Source of the DNA: Streptomyces sp. NBC_01304
Lineage (GTDB): Bacteria > Actinomycetota > Actinomycetes > Streptomycetales > Streptomycetaceae
Reading direction: 5' to 3'
Assembly (NCBI RefSeq): GCF_035975855.1
Contig: NZ_CP109055.1
Location: forward strand, 2,914,001-2,978,000
DNA length: 64,000 nucleotides
Shown here in pieces: positions 18,720 to 27,549 of the stretch. Below the pieces are notes generated by a model. The model ran no database searches and was not told the DNA's origin. It worked only from the letters and a program-made list of their open reading frames with translations. The position numbers and the translations under genes are program-made. Position 1 is the stretch's first letter; the number at the start of each line of letters is the position of its first letter.

Positions 18720-18878
18720 GTTCGTGATTGTCGGACAGCGCGCCCCCGGTGTCCAGAAAACCGGTAACTTCACCCGTCGCTGACCTGCGCGAAGACGCAC
18801 GACAAATCCCTGGACCGGGGAGGGCGTTGAACGTAAGATCACCGACGACGCCCACACCGCTGGAAGGAGGCGAGTGCC

Positions 18879-18938
18879 GTGAAGATCACATCCCTGTTGT
18901 CGCGCTCCCGCCCCTGCCAGCCGGCGTCCCGGATCTGA
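18879..18938 (+). CDS. Possible 19-residue leader peptide upstream of the GNAT gene
   Basis: A GTG-started frame of 19 codons reads MKITSLLSRSRPCQPASRI, ending at TGA 18936-18938. It is preceded by GGAAGGAGG (18862-18870) at ideal spacing, a better Shine-Dalgarno than many full-size genes here. It ends 33 bases before the acetyltransferase start, which has its own GGAGG. A Cys and an Arg/Ser-rich run are the only features. It could be an attenuation-type leader or a small protein. No function is assigned, and evidence is limited to the ribosome binding site and position. Confidence 0.4.
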   Translation: MKITSLLSRSRPCQPASRI

Positions 18939-18971
18939 CCGGGAGCGCACCCGCTCTTCGGAGGATTCCAA

Positions 18972-19880
18972 GTGACCGATCTGGTCATCCGCGCGCTCAC
19001 CGAGCGCGACGCACATCTCTTCAACACCCTTGCCGACCCCGGCTCCGCTCTCGTGGGCCGCGCCGTCATGGGCATCCGGTACGCCACCTACGCCGAGGGC
19101 GGCGACTACCGTCCCGAGTGGACGTACGTCGCCCTGCGTGACGACAAGGTCGTGGCGCGCGCCGCCTGGTGGGGCGCGCCCGAGGACACCGAGCCCGTCA
19201 ACATCAACTGGCTGGACATCGCCGAGGGCGAGCTGGCCGCAGGCATCGAGTTGCTGCGCACGGCGCCGTTCGACACGGAGTACGAGCTGATCCTGCCGGC
19301 CGCCTGGAAGGACGAACCGGCCACCCGCGCGGCGGCCGAACTGCGCATCGCGGCCGCCGAGGCCGCGGGCAAGCGGCAGCTGGTCGAACGCCTGAGGTAC
19401 ACCTGGACCGCGGACCTCGGCCTGCCCGAGCGCCCCGGCCGCCTCGAGTTCCGGGGCGAGGACGACGACGAGGTGCTGCTCGACGTGTTGCGCCGCATCC
19501 ACTCCGACACCCTCGACGCCCACGCGCGGCGCGCCATCGCCGAGCACGACCTCGACAAGGCGGCGCAGGAGGACCTCGACTACTTCCGCTGGTACCCCGA
19601 GGCGTGGCCGCAGCTGGCGTACACGCCCGAGGGCGACCTGGTGGGCATGCACCTGCCCTGCCGTGTCCCGTCCGGGTACGCGGCCGGGTTCATCGGCGTC
19701 GTACCCGAACAGCGCGGCCACGGCTACGCCTTCGACCTCCTCGCCGAGTGCACGCACTTCCTCGCCGAGCGGGGCGTGGAGCGGATCGTCGCGGCCACCG
19801 ACGAGGGCAACTTCCCGATGGCGGCGAACTTCGCGAAGGCGGGCTATCCGGTGACGGAGAAGCGGATCGACTTCGTGTAG
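18972..19880 (+). CDS. GNAT-family N-acetyltransferase
   Basis: A 302-residue protein with two acetyltransferase-like halves. The C-terminal half holds the acetyl-CoA pyrophosphate-binding motif A in IGVVPEQRGHGYAFDLLAE (Q/R-x-x-G-x-G/A) and the following motif B helix with NFPMAANFAKAGY. The N-terminal half (residues 1-150) looks like a degenerate second GNAT fold. It would acetylate an amine of a small molecule or protein, with substrate unknown. The start is GTG with GGAGG at 18960-18964. It follows a short leader-like frame and precedes treZ by 146 bases, probably as a separate transcription unit. Confidence 0.82.
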   Translation: MTDLVIRALTERDAHLFNTLADPGSALVGRAVMGIRYATYAEGGDYRPEWTYVALRDDKVVARAAWWGAPEDTEPVNINWLDIAEGELAAGIELLRTAPFDTEYELILPAAWKDEPATRAAAELRIAAAEAAGKRQLVERLRYTWTADLGLPERPGRLEFRGEDDDEVLLDVLRRIHSDTLDAHARRAIAEHDLDKAAQEDLDYFRWYPEAWPQLAYTPEGDLVGMHLPCRVPSGYAAGFIGVVPEQRGHGYAFDLLAECTHFLAERGVERIVAATDEGNFPMAANFAKAGYPVTEKRIDFV

Positions 19881-20026
19881 TCCCCGCCTGTCCACTGCCT
19901 TCGTCGTCCCCTGCTCCCGTCTGAGATTTTCCCCGGATCACGTCTGAATTCCGTCTCGTTTCCCTCCGGTCCGATCACCGGGTGAAGCAAGATGGACACG
20001 CAGCGACAGACGAGGGGGAAGCGTCG

Positions 20027-21775
20027 ATGCAGTTCGAGGTATGGGCACCGGGAGCCGACCGGGTCGCGCTCCAACTTGAGAGCAGCACGCGCGCGTTGGA
20101 GCGCGATCCGGACCGCCCGGGCTGGTGGGCGGTGGAGGCCGAGGCGGCGGACGGAGCGCGCTACGGGTATCTGCTCGACGACGGGCCCGTACGTCCCGAT
20201 CCGCGCGCCGCACGCCAGCCGGACGGCCCCGACGGCCTGAGCGCCGTCGTCGACCACGAGCGGTACGCGTGGCGGTCCGGGCCGGCGGGACGTGGCCTGC
20301 AGGGCGCCGTCCTGTACGAGCTGCACATCGGTACGTACACGCCCGAGGGCACCCTCGACGCGGCGGCCGAACGCCTGCCCCACCTCGTCGAGTTGGGCAT
20401 CACCCATGTCGAGCTGATGCCCGTGTGCCCCTTCCCGGGGCGGCACGGCTGGGGCTACGAGGGCGTGTCCCTGTGGGCGGTGCACGAGCCGTACGGCGGG
20501 CCCGAGGCGCTCAAGCGCTTTGTCGACACGGCGCACGGGCTCGGGCTCGGCGTCGTCCTCGACGTGGTGCACAACCACCTGGGCCCGTCCGGGAATTACC
20601 TTCCGGAGTTCGGCCCGTACTTCACCGATACGCACCACACCCCGTGGGGCGCGGCGGTCAACCTCGACGCGTCCGGTTCCGACGAGGTCCGCGCGTATCT
20701 GCTCGGCAGCGCGCTGTCCTGGCTGCGGGACTACCGGATCGACGGGCTCCGCCTCGATGCCGTGCACGCGTTGTGCGACACGCGCGCGTGCCACTTCCTG
20801 GAGGAGCTGTCGGGCGCCGTGGACGAGCTGGCCGCCTCGAGTGGCCGGCCGCTGTTCCTGGTCGCCGAATCCGATCTGTGCGACCCGCGGACCACCACCC
20901 CGCGCGAGGCGGGCGGGCTCGGCCTGCACGCCCAGTGGAACGACGACTTCCACCACGCCCTGCACACCGCGCTCACCGGTGAATCCCAGGGCTACTACGA
21001 GGACTTCGCGCAGGCGCCGCTCGCCGCGCTCGCCAAGACGCTGACGTCCGGGTTCTTCCACGACGGCACGTATTCGAGCTTCCGGGGCCGCCACCACGGC
21101 CGCCCCGTCGACCGGGTCCGCACCCCCGCGCACCGGTTCCTCGGCTATGCCCAGACCCATGACCAGATCGGCAACCGCGCCCAGGGCGACCGCCTTTCGG
21201 CGTCCCTCTCGCCCGGCCTGCTCGCCTGCGCCGCCGCGCTCACCCTGACCGGGCCGTTCACGCCGATGCTGTTCATGGGCGAGGAGTGGGCGGCGGGCAC
21301 GCCCTGGCAGTTCTTCACCGACCACACGGACCCGGAGCTCGCCGAGGCCGTACGGCGGGGCCGCAGGCGGGAGTTCGCCGCTCACGGGTGGGCCGAGGAG
21401 GACATCCCCGACCCGCAGGACCACGGCACCCGCGAGCGGTCCTGCCTGGACTGGTCCGAGCCCGAAACCGGCCACCACGCGCGCGTGCTCGCCTGGTACC
21501 GCGAGCTCATCGCCCTGCGCCGCGGTCAGCCCGACCTGATCGACCCCGATCTGGCGGCGGTCCGGGTCGCCTTCGACGAGGAGGCGCGCTGGCTCGCCTT
21601 CCGCCGGGGCGACCTCCGGGTCGCGGTGAACCTCGCCAAGGAGCCGGCCGAGATCCCCCTGCAGGGCGGCGCCGCGCGGATCCTCGCCGCGTGGGACACG
21701 GTGGAACCGCCGGGCGCGGACGGGGTGTTGGGGCTGCCGCCCGAGTCGTGCGTGGTGCTCTCCCCGCCCGCGTGA
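20027..21775 (+). CDS. treZ: Malto-oligosyltrehalose trehalohydrolase
   Basis: A 582-residue GH13_10 enzyme that hydrolyses the alpha-1,4 bond next to the trehalose end of maltooligosyltrehalose, releasing trehalose. An N-terminal beta-sandwich (MQFEVWAPGADRVALQL) precedes the barrel. The catalytic residues are Asp244 (GLRLDAVHA), Glu281 (FLVAESDLC) and Asp379 (QTHDQIGNRAQGDR, where HDQIGNR is diagnostic for TreZ). The ATG at 20027 has GGGGGA about eight bases upstream. Together with glgX and treY, about 7-12 kb upstream on the same strand, it completes the TreXYZ route from glycogen to trehalose. I find no TTA codon in it, unlike the other two. Confidence 0.93.
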   Translation: MQFEVWAPGADRVALQLESSTRALERDPDRPGWWAVEAEAADGARYGYLLDDGPVRPDPRAARQPDGPDGLSAVVDHERYAWRSGPAGRGLQGAVLYELHIGTYTPEGTLDAAAERLPHLVELGITHVELMPVCPFPGRHGWGYEGVSLWAVHEPYGGPEALKRFVDTAHGLGLGVVLDVVHNHLGPSGNYLPEFGPYFTDTHHTPWGAAVNLDASGSDEVRAYLLGSALSWLRDYRIDGLRLDAVHALCDTRACHFLEELSGAVDELAASSGRPLFLVAESDLCDPRTTTPREAGGLGLHAQWNDDFHHALHTALTGESQGYYEDFAQAPLAALAKTLTSGFFHDGTYSSFRGRHHGRPVDRVRTPAHRFLGYAQTHDQIGNRAQGDRLSASLSPGLLACAAALTLTGPFTPMLFMGEEWAAGTPWQFFTDHTDPELAEAVRRGRRREFAAHGWAEEDIPDPQDHGTRERSCLDWSEPETGHHARVLAWYRELIALRRGQPDLIDPDLAAVRVAFDEEARWLAFRRGDLRVAVNLAKEPAEIPLQGGAARILAAWDTVEPPGADGVLGLPPESCVVLSPPA

Positions 21776-21787
21776 ACCCGGCCGCCC

Positions 21788-21817
21788 GGCCCCGCCCGCG
21801 TGACTCGTGGGTGGGGC
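21788..21817. terminator. Bidirectional hairpin between treZ and the M24 peptidase gene
   Basis: GGCCCCGCCC (from 21788) pairs with GGGTGGGGCC (ending 21818), with a wobble pair and a short loop. It fills the 42-base gap between the two convergent stop codons. Confidence 0.55.
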
Positions 21818-22945
21818 CTACTCGACGATCGCCATCTCGCGCGGGGTGTTGTTGAGCCGCCGGCAGCCCTCCTCGGTGACGGTCACGATGTCCTCGATGC
21901 GCACCCCGAACCGGCCCGGCAGATAGATCCCCGGCTCCACGGAGAAGCACATGCCGGGCACCAACTCCTGCTCCTCGCCCTCGATCATGTACGGGGGTTC
22001 ATGGGTGGTGACGCCGATGCCGTGGCCGGTGCGGTGGATGAAGTACTCGCCGTAGCCCGCGTCGTCGATGACGGCGCGCGCGGCCCGGTCGACGTCCTGG
22101 CAGGCGATGCCCGGCTGGATCACCGCGCAGCCCGCGTCCTGGGCGATGCGCACGGTGTCGTGCACTTGTCGTTCCTCGTCGGTGGGCTCGCCCACGTGCA
22201 CGGTGCGCGAGGTGTCCGAGCCGTAGCCGTGCTTGAGGCCGCCGAAGTCGAGGACCACCATGTCGCCGCGCTCGATGACGCGGTCGCCCGCCTCGTGGTG
22301 CGGGTTGGCGCCGTTGGGGCCCGATCCGACGACGGTGAAGTCGACCTGGGAGTGCCCGAACTCCTTGAGCAGAGCGGCGAGATCGGCCGCGACGTCGTTC
22401 TCCTTGCGCCCGGAGAAGCGCACCTTGAGGATCTGTTCGTACGTCGCGTCGGCGGCGGCCCCGGCCGCGGTCAGGCGCTCCAGTTCATGGGCGTCCTTGA
22501 CGCCGCGCAGCATCGGCAGGGCCTCGGTGAGGGAGGCGTACGACGTGGTCGGCAGCTCCTGCTGCAGTCCGAGCAGATGCATCGCCCAGCCGTTGTCGCT
22601 CACGCCGAAGCGGCCGTTGACGTCGAGCAGCGGCGCCGTGACCGCGTACGGGTCCTTGCCGTCGGTCCAGTCCCGCAGGGTCAGCGCGGGGGCGCCCGGG
22701 GCCCGCTCGGCATCCGGGGCCTCCAGGGTCGGCACGACCAGGACGGGCTCGGAGCCGGCGGCGAGCACGAGCAGGGTGAGCCGCTCGGTGATGGCGGTGG
22801 GCTGGTAGCCGGTGAGCCACACCAGGTCGGGGCCTGGCGCGACGAGGACTCCGGCTAGGCCGGCGTCGGCCGCGGCCTGGGCGGCACGGTCCATGCGGGC
22901 CTTGTAGTCGTCGGCGGTGAACGGGGCAGGCGCTGCAGTGGTCAT
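21818..22945 (-). CDS. M24-family aminopeptidase P-like metallopeptidase (Xaa-Pro peptidase)
   Basis: A 375-residue cytosolic protein. The N-terminal creatinase-like domain (about 10-140) is followed by a pita-bread fold with all five metal ligands recognisable: Asp in MVVLDFGG, Asp in GSDTSRTVH, His in RTGHGIGVTTHE, Glu in FSVEPGIY and Glu in VRIEDIV. This is the pattern of Xaa-Pro aminopeptidases and dipeptidases, which release the residue before proline. The ATG at 22945 follows GGGAGGAT, and an open extension upstream runs through a tandem repeat and is rejected. It lies upstream of, and convergent with, treZ, on the same strand as and 146 bases after the LysE gene. Confidence 0.9.
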   Translation of the reverse strand: MTTAAPAPFTADDYKARMDRAAQAAADAGLAGVLVAPGPDLVWLTGYQPTAITERLTLLVLAAGSEPVLVVPTLEAPDAERAPGAPALTLRDWTDGKDPYAVTAPLLDVNGRFGVSDNGWAMHLLGLQQELPTTSYASLTEALPMLRGVKDAHELERLTAAGAAADATYEQILKVRFSGRKENDVAADLAALLKEFGHSQVDFTVVGSGPNGANPHHEAGDRVIERGDMVVLDFGGLKHGYGSDTSRTVHVGEPTDEERQVHDTVRIAQDAGCAVIQPGIACQDVDRAARAVIDDAGYGEYFIHRTGHGIGVTTHEPPYMIEGEEQELVPGMCFSVEPGIYLPGRFGVRIEDIVTVTEEGCRRLNNTPREMAIVE

Positions 22946-23010
22946 GACCGCATCCTCCCTCGGGGCCGCGGGTCGGCGCGAGCGGGAAAACGGATCTTCT
23001 GGCGTGCGCT

Positions 23011-23076
23011 CTGAAGGGCCTGTCCAGCCCGCCTCAAGGGCCTGTCCAGCCCGCCTCAAGAGCCTGTCCAGCCCGC
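23011..23076. repeat. 22-bp tandem repeat, three copies
   Basis: The unit CT(C/G)AAG(G/A)GCCTGTCCAGCCCGC is present three times without gaps (23011-23032, 23033-23054, 23055-23076), with only two single-base differences. It lies between the LysE stop codon and the M24 start, inside the presumed leader of the M24 transcript. Confidence 0.9.
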
Positions 23077-23091
23077 CTCACGGCTCTGGCG

Positions 23092-23721
23092 TCAGCTCTC
23101 CAGGGCCATCCGCGCGCCGAGCGCGACCAGGACGCCACCGGAGATCTGCTCCAGGCGGCGGCGGACGCCGGCGCGCGACAGGAAGGTCTTCATCCGGCTG
23201 ACGAACCAGACGTACAGGCCGTAGTAGCCGACCTCGTACACCGCCCAGATCGCGCCGAGCAGGACCATCGTGGGCAGTTCGGGGGCGCCGGCCGGAACGA
23301 ACTGCGGCAGGAAGGAGATCGCGAAGATGGCCGCCTTGGGGTTGGCGATGTTGCTCAGCAGACCGACCCGGTAGGAGGCCCAGTCCGAGCGCTTGGGCAC
23401 TTCCCACGCCTCCCCCGCACCGGCCTCGCCCGCCTTCTTGCGGCGCGCCTGGCGCAGCGCCTGGACGCCGAAGGTGACCAGCACGATCGCGCCGACCATC
23501 CGCATCACGTCGTACGCGACCTGCGAGGCGGCGAGCAGCGCGGTCAGCCCGAACGCCGCGACCACGCTCCAGATGAAGACCCCCGTCTCGTTGCCGAGCA
23601 CGGTCAGGAAGCCCGAGCGCTTGCTCTGCAGCGACTGCTTGATGATCAGGACGGTGCCGGGTCCGGGGGACGCGGCGATCAGGGTGCAGGCGCCGAGGAA
23701 GGCCATGAGGGTGCTGAGCAT
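23092..23721 (-). CDS. LysE/RhtB-family amino-acid or metabolite exporter
   Basis: A 209-residue membrane protein with five to six hydrophobic segments and the family signature near the N-terminus (AASPGPGTVLIIKQSL), plus GLLSNIANPKAAIFAISFLPQFV in the middle. Members export amino acids and related metabolites using the proton gradient. The substrate is not inferable. AGGA about ten bases before the ATG supports the start. It is divergent from the metallophosphoesterase gene, and the 109-base region between them contains a perfect 10-bp inverted repeat, so both genes may be controlled by one regulator, which is not encoded in the window. Confidence 0.88.
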   Translation of the reverse strand: MLSTLMAFLGACTLIAASPGPGTVLIIKQSLQSKRSGFLTVLGNETGVFIWSVVAAFGLTALLAASQVAYDVMRMVGAIVLVTFGVQALRQARRKKAGEAGAGEAWEVPKRSDWASYRVGLLSNIANPKAAIFAISFLPQFVPAGAPELPTMVLLGAIWAVYEVGYYGLYVWFVSRMKTFLSRAGVRRRLEQISGGVLVALGARMALES

Positions 23722-23776
23722 GAGGACATCCTGCGCGAAGCATCGCCGCGGGACCAGGGGTTTTCACGCACCACGC

Positions 23777-23806
23777 CTAATGGTTAGATGATGCCGTAAC
23801 CATTAG
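23777..23806. promoter_or_regulatory. Candidate operator in the divergent lysE/phosphoesterase promoter
   Basis: CTAATGGTTA (23777-23786) and TAACCATTAG (23797-23806) are perfect inverted copies with a 10-base spacer, giving one turn between half-site edges. The AT-rich sequence is striking in this GC-rich context, as expected for a dimeric repressor site overlapping both promoters. Confidence 0.65.
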
Positions 23807-23830
23807 CTCGTCACCGAGGAGGAACCCGGC

Positions 23831-24592
23831 ATGCTCGTGCTGGCCCAGATCAGCGACCTTCACCTCGACGGAACGCCGCGGGCGACCCGGCGGGCCCGGC
23901 GCGTGATCGAGCACTTGAAGGAGACGCACGCGACGGAGCTGCACGCGCGCGTGGACGCGCTTCTCGTCACCGGTGACATCGCCGACCACGGCACGGAGGC
24001 CGAGTACGAGGAGGCCGCCCGCCTCCTCGCGGACGCCCCCTTCCCGGTCCTGCCCTGCCCCGGCAACCACGACCGCCGCGAGGCCTACCGCAAGGCGCTG
24101 CTCGGCGAACCCGCGGCGTCCGGGCCCGTCAATCGCGTCCACCACGTCGGCGGCACCGCGATCCTGATGTGCGATTCGAGCATCCCGGGCGCGGACGAGG
24201 GCCTGCTCGACGACGAGACGTACACCTGGATCGAGGACACGCTCGACGGCCTCGACGCCGGCACCCCGGCCCTGCTCGCCTTCCACCACCCGCCCGTTGC
24301 CCTGCACCACCCGCTGCCCGACAGCTACCAGCTGCAGCAGCCCGCCGCCCTGGCCCGGCTCCTCGACGGCCGCCCGCAGATCAAGGCCGTGATCACCGGC
24401 CACGCCCACTCCCCGGCCGCCACCACCTTCGCCGGGCGGCCGCTGATCGTCGGCCCCGGAGTGACCTGGACGCTGCGGCTGCCCTGGGAGGGCTCGGAGA
24501 TGGCGGACCTGGAGGCACCGGTCGGGCTCGCGTTCCATGTGCTGGACGACGAGGGCCGGTTGACGACGCATTACCGGACGGTGACCGCGTAA
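23831..24592 (+). CDS. Metallophosphoesterase (CpdA-like)
   Basis: A 253-residue calcineurin-like phosphoesterase with all five motifs of the two-metal site: ISDLHLD, VTGDIADHG, PGNHDRR, AFHHPP and TGHAHS. This spacing is that of class III cyclic nucleotide phosphodiesterases (CpdA/Rv0805 type), which hydrolyse cAMP or related phosphodiesters in the cytosol. The ATG at 23831 follows GAGGAGGAA at good spacing. It is divergent from the LysE exporter through the dyad operator. The true substrate could also be another phosphodiester, and assignment to cAMP is by family only. Confidence 0.87.
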   Translation: MLVLAQISDLHLDGTPRATRRARRVIEHLKETHATELHARVDALLVTGDIADHGTEAEYEEAARLLADAPFPVLPCPGNHDRREAYRKALLGEPAASGPVNRVHHVGGTAILMCDSSIPGADEGLLDDETYTWIEDTLDGLDAGTPALLAFHHPPVALHHPLPDSYQLQQPAALARLLDGRPQIKAVITGHAHSPAATTFAGRPLIVGPGVTWTLRLPWEGSEMADLEAPVGLAFHVLDDEGRLTTHYRTVTA

Positions 24593-24659
24593 GGCCCGAC
24601 GGCGGCTGTGCGAGGCAGGCCCCACGGCGGCCGCGCAGGGCCCAAGAGACGGCCGAGGC

Positions 24660-25283
24660 CTACGTGACGACCCCCGGCCTGACCGTGAGCGTCTGCCGGC
24701 CGCCTCCCTCGTGCCGCACCGCCAGCGTCACCTCCTCGCCGGGCTCGGCCGCGGCGACCGCCGAGGCGAGGTCCGCGGCCGAGTCGACCTTCGCCTTGCC
24801 GAACGCGAGCAGTACGTCGCCGCGCACCAGGCCCGCGGTGTACCCGGGCCCCGGACTGTGCACGCCGACGAGCAGCGCCCCCGCGCCCTTGCCCGCGTCG
24901 ACCGCCTCCACCGCGATCGTCGCCCGCGCGGGACCCCGGCCGGCCGACTGGCCCTGGCCGCCCTGGGGTTCCTGCTGCGACGGCCCGCCCTGCCCGCCGG
25001 GCTGCTTGCCCGAGGGGCCCGGCTGCTGTCCGGGTTTGCCGCCCGGTGACGCTTGCGCCGCCTGCTTCTGCAGGTCGGCGAGCTTGCTCATGCCGATGAC
25101 CGTGGCGCCGACGGTGCCGAGCCCGACACCGGCGAGCACGAGCACCAGGGCCACGAACGTGCTGAAGAGAACGGTCAACAACCGCCTGCCGCGCCGCCGT
25201 GCGGCATGCGGACGGTGACCGTTCGGCCCGGGCCCTGTCGTGCGGCCGGGCATCGACTTGGGACGCAACGCTGTCTGTTCCAT
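24660..25283 (-). CDS. Membrane-anchored PDZ domain protein
   Basis: A 207-residue protein with an Arg-rich cytosolic N-terminus, one transmembrane helix (about residues 35-62, LLTVLFSTFVALVLVLAGVGLG), a Gly/Pro/Gln-rich linker (about 75-120), and a C-terminal PDZ domain (about 125-205, GALLVGVHSPGPGYTAGLVRGDVLLAFGKAKVDSAADL). It looks like an HtrA-type protein that has lost the protease domain, so it probably presents a peptide-binding module outside the membrane. GGAGGC precedes the ATG. It is downstream of the multicopper oxidase on the same strand but separated from it by a hairpin. Confidence 0.8.
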   Translation of the reverse strand: MEQTALRPKSMPGRTTGPGPNGHRPHAARRRGRRLLTVLFSTFVALVLVLAGVGLGTVGATVIGMSKLADLQKQAAQASPGGKPGQQPGPSGKQPGGQGGPSQQEPQGGQGQSAGRGPARATIAVEAVDAGKGAGALLVGVHSPGPGYTAGLVRGDVLLAFGKAKVDSAADLASAVAAAEPGEEVTLAVRHEGGGRQTLTVRPGVVT

Positions 25284-25345
25284 GGCTCGCCTCCGCCGGA
25301 TGCTCTACCCGGCGCCATGGCGCGGCACGATTCACGAAAGGGTGA

Positions 25346-25392
25346 CGGGCGCCCCCGGGCCGGGGAACACCTGACCGACCCGAGGGCGCCCG
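25346..25392 (-). terminator. Hairpin after the multicopper oxidase gene
   Basis: CGGGCGCCC (25346-25354) and GGGCGCCCG (25384-25392) are perfect inverted copies. The structure starts 13 bases after the oxidase stop in the direction of transcription. Confidence 0.55.
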
Positions 25393-25404
25393 AAGCCGGC
25401 GGGG

Positions 25405-27294
25405 TCAGCCGCCGTGACCCCCGTCGTGGCCACCGTGCCCGGCCCCGTGATCGAACTTCAGCGCCTCCTTCGGCATCACCACGAACGGCCGCATCATCCC
25501 CATGTCCTCGTGCTCCAGGAAGTGGCAGTGGTACATGTAGCGCCCGTACGCACCGTCGAACTTCCCCATGACCCGCACCAGTTGGGCCCCCGGCACCCGG
25601 AAGGTGTCCTTCCAGCCGCGCTCGTTCGGCGCGAGCGGGATCTCCTTCTTCGGGTCGAAGGCGATCGGCGCGCGCGTGCCGCCGAGCGCCGGGTCGAAGC
25701 CGGACACGTCGTACGCGTCACGCCCCATCACCTGGAAGTCCGCGAGGTGGATGTGCATCGGGTGGTCGAGCGGGACGAGGGTGAAGAGGTTGAGGAAGCT
25801 CCACTGCTCGTAGCTGCCCTCGGCGATCGTGAAGCCGAGGCCGTCGTTGAAGGTGCGGGAGGTCCGACGGTACGTCTTCACCTTGCCGTCCGGGCCGCGG
25901 AGTTGGATGACCCCCTCCGTGGGCACCTGCACATCGGCGCCCTTGATCTCCGTCATCTCCCACATCTCCGGGTGACCGCCGCCGCCCTTGGTGGCCGGGT
26001 CGGTCAGCACGATCAGCCGGTGGCCGTGCTCGATGTCGTGCGAGATGCGCCGGAAGGAGCCCGAAAGGACCTCGGGTAGCTCGAAGGAGTCGCCGCATCC
26101 GGTGTCGCGTACGCGGAACTCCATGACCTGCGGGTACGGCACGTCGTTCACCGAGTCGGGCACGCCGGGCGCCTGCCCGCGGCCCTTGTCGACGAACCGC
26201 AGCCGGCGGCCCGCGAGTTCACGGAAATCGATGAGCAGGTCCATGCGCTCGGCCGGCGCCACGGTCAGCGTGGACAGCGCCTCGTCGAAGTCGACCGGCA
26301 CGGGCCGCGGCAGCAGCCCGCCGTCGCTGCCGATCTGCTTGAGGACGCCCGGCACCGGGTTGTCGTCCTCGTCCACCAGGACCAGGTTGTAGATCCGGGC
26401 GTTGGAGGCGTTGACCAGCCGGAAGCGGTACCAGGCGTCGTCGACGTCCGCGTACGGCCAGATCCGGCCGTTGACCGTGGTGTACGGGCCGGTGAAGGCG
26501 CGGCTCACCGGCTTGCCGGTCTCCGGGTTCTTGTCCTGGACGATGACGGCCTTGTGCAGCAGCCGGCCGTTGAGGCTGCCGTCCTCGTCGGTATCGAGGT
26601 TCCGGTCGGCGATGAGGAGCGGTATCTCCCGTTCCCCGCGCGGGAGATGGAGGGCGTCCTCCTCCTCGTCCCGGACGAGGTAGGTGCCGTACAGGCCGGT
26701 GTGCACGTTCCACCGGGTGATGTTCATGGCGTGGTCGTGGTACCACCACTGCACGGCCTGGTGGTCGTTCGGGTACTCGGACAGCTGGGCGTTGCCGTAC
26801 CCGACGGCGTTGTCGGCCCAGCCGTCGTTGCCGCCGCCGGTCTGCGCGCCGTGCAGATGCGTCACCGACCAGGCGGGCAGCGCAGCGACGTCCTTGTTCG
26901 GCTCGACTCCACCGCGCCCCGGTTCGGTGGAGGCGGGCGGCGTGCCCGGCGGGCGGCCCGGCGCCTCCATGGCGGTGACCGGGTACTCGGAGCCCTCCGG
27001 GATGCGGTTGGTCCACGCGATACGGATCCGCTGCCCGCGCCGGACCTCGATGGTCGGCCCCGGCACCTGGCCGTTGTAACCCCACATCAGGGTGGGCGGC
27101 AGCTGCGGGTGCAGCCGGACCCAGGTGGGCCGCAGGGCGATCTCGGTCTCGTGCCGTACGTCGGTGAGGTGCGGGCGGAGTATCGCCGGGATGTTCAACG
27201 GGCTTACGTAGGGCGTCAGTTCACGCCCGGCCTTCTTTTCGTCCCCCTGGTCGCCGGTGATCCGGTCCACTAAGTGCTCGATGATTTCGGTCAA
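25405..27294 (-). CDS. Multicopper oxidase (phenoxazinone synthase / CotA-like)
   Basis: A 629-residue three-cupredoxin laccase-type enzyme. The copper motifs are [20 protein letters not shown] and [15 protein letters not shown], giving complete type 1, 2 and 3 sites with an axial Met. Length, the absence of a signal peptide and motifs such as [17 protein letters not shown] resemble phenoxazinone synthase and CotA rather than secreted small laccases. It would oxidise phenolic substrates with O2. The C-terminus is His/Gly-rich ([14 protein letters not shown]) and may hold or load copper. The start codon is TTG, and codon 8 is TTA (27271-27273), so translation should need bldA. It is divergent from the phosphotransferase gene. 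Confidence 0.9.
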   Translation of the reverse strand: MTEIIEHLVDRITGDQGDEKKAGRELTPYVSPLNIPAILRPHLTDVRHETEIALRPTWVRLHPQLPPTLMWGYNGQVPGPTIEVRRGQRIRIAWTNRIPEGSEYPVTAMEAPGRPPGTPPASTEPGRGGVEPNKDVAALPAWSVTHLHGAQTGGGNDGWADNAVGYGNAQLSEYPNDHQAVQWWYHDHAMNITRWNVHTGLYGTYLVRDEEEDALHLPRGEREIPLLIADRNLDTDEDGSLNGRLLHKAVIVQDKNPETGKPVSRAFTGPYTTVNGRIWPYADVDDAWYRFRLVNASNARIYNLVLVDEDDNPVPGVLKQIGSDGGLLPRPVPVDFDEALSTLTVAPAERMDLLIDFRELAGRRLRFVDKGRGQAPGVPDSVNDVPYPQVMEFRVRDTGCGDSFELPEVLSGSFRRISHDIEHGHRLIVLTDPATKGGGGHPEMWEMTEIKGADVQVPTEGVIQLRGPDGKVKTYRRTSRTFNDGLGFTIAEGSYEQWSFLNLFTLVPLDHPMHIHLADFQVMGRDAYDVSGFDPALGGTRAPIAFDPKKEIPLAPNERGWKDTFRVPGAQLVRVMGKFDGAYGRYMYHCHFLEHEDMGMMRPFVVMPKEALKFDHGAGHGGHDGGHGG

Positions 27295-27392
27295 GGCAGT
27301 GCCCCCGTGTTGTGGATCTGTGGTCGTGCGCGTACGCGTCGCCTCTGCGTCGCGTACGTACGCACCTCAGAAGACCCCGCACACAACAGGGC

Positions 27393-27410
27393 GGGTTGCG
27401 TGAACAACCC
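27393..27410. promoter_or_regulatory. Inverted repeat in the divergent oxidase/phosphotransferase promoter region
   Basis: GGGTTG and CAACCC flank a 6-base spacer (27393-27410) within the 255-base gap between the two divergent TTG starts. A TACGAT hexamer at 27479-27484 could be the -10 box of the plus-strand gene. I compared the dyad with what I remember of the rifamycin-associated element and it does not match well. Confidence 0.4.
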
Positions 27411-27549
27411 ATTCCGGCCGAAACGTTGCGATGACTGCGCTCATCCGGCGCGAAACCCCCATGACCGGACCCGGCCGCTACGATCCCAGCTCCCCCTCTG
27501 ATCCTTCTGCCCCTCCGCCCCCTCCGCCTCACCGGGAAAAGAGAGAGCC

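Noticed and set aside
27393..27410. Rifamycin-associated element before the phosphotransferase
   Set aside because: The dyad present does not fit the RAE sequence I remember, so it is listed only as an unassigned inverted repeat.
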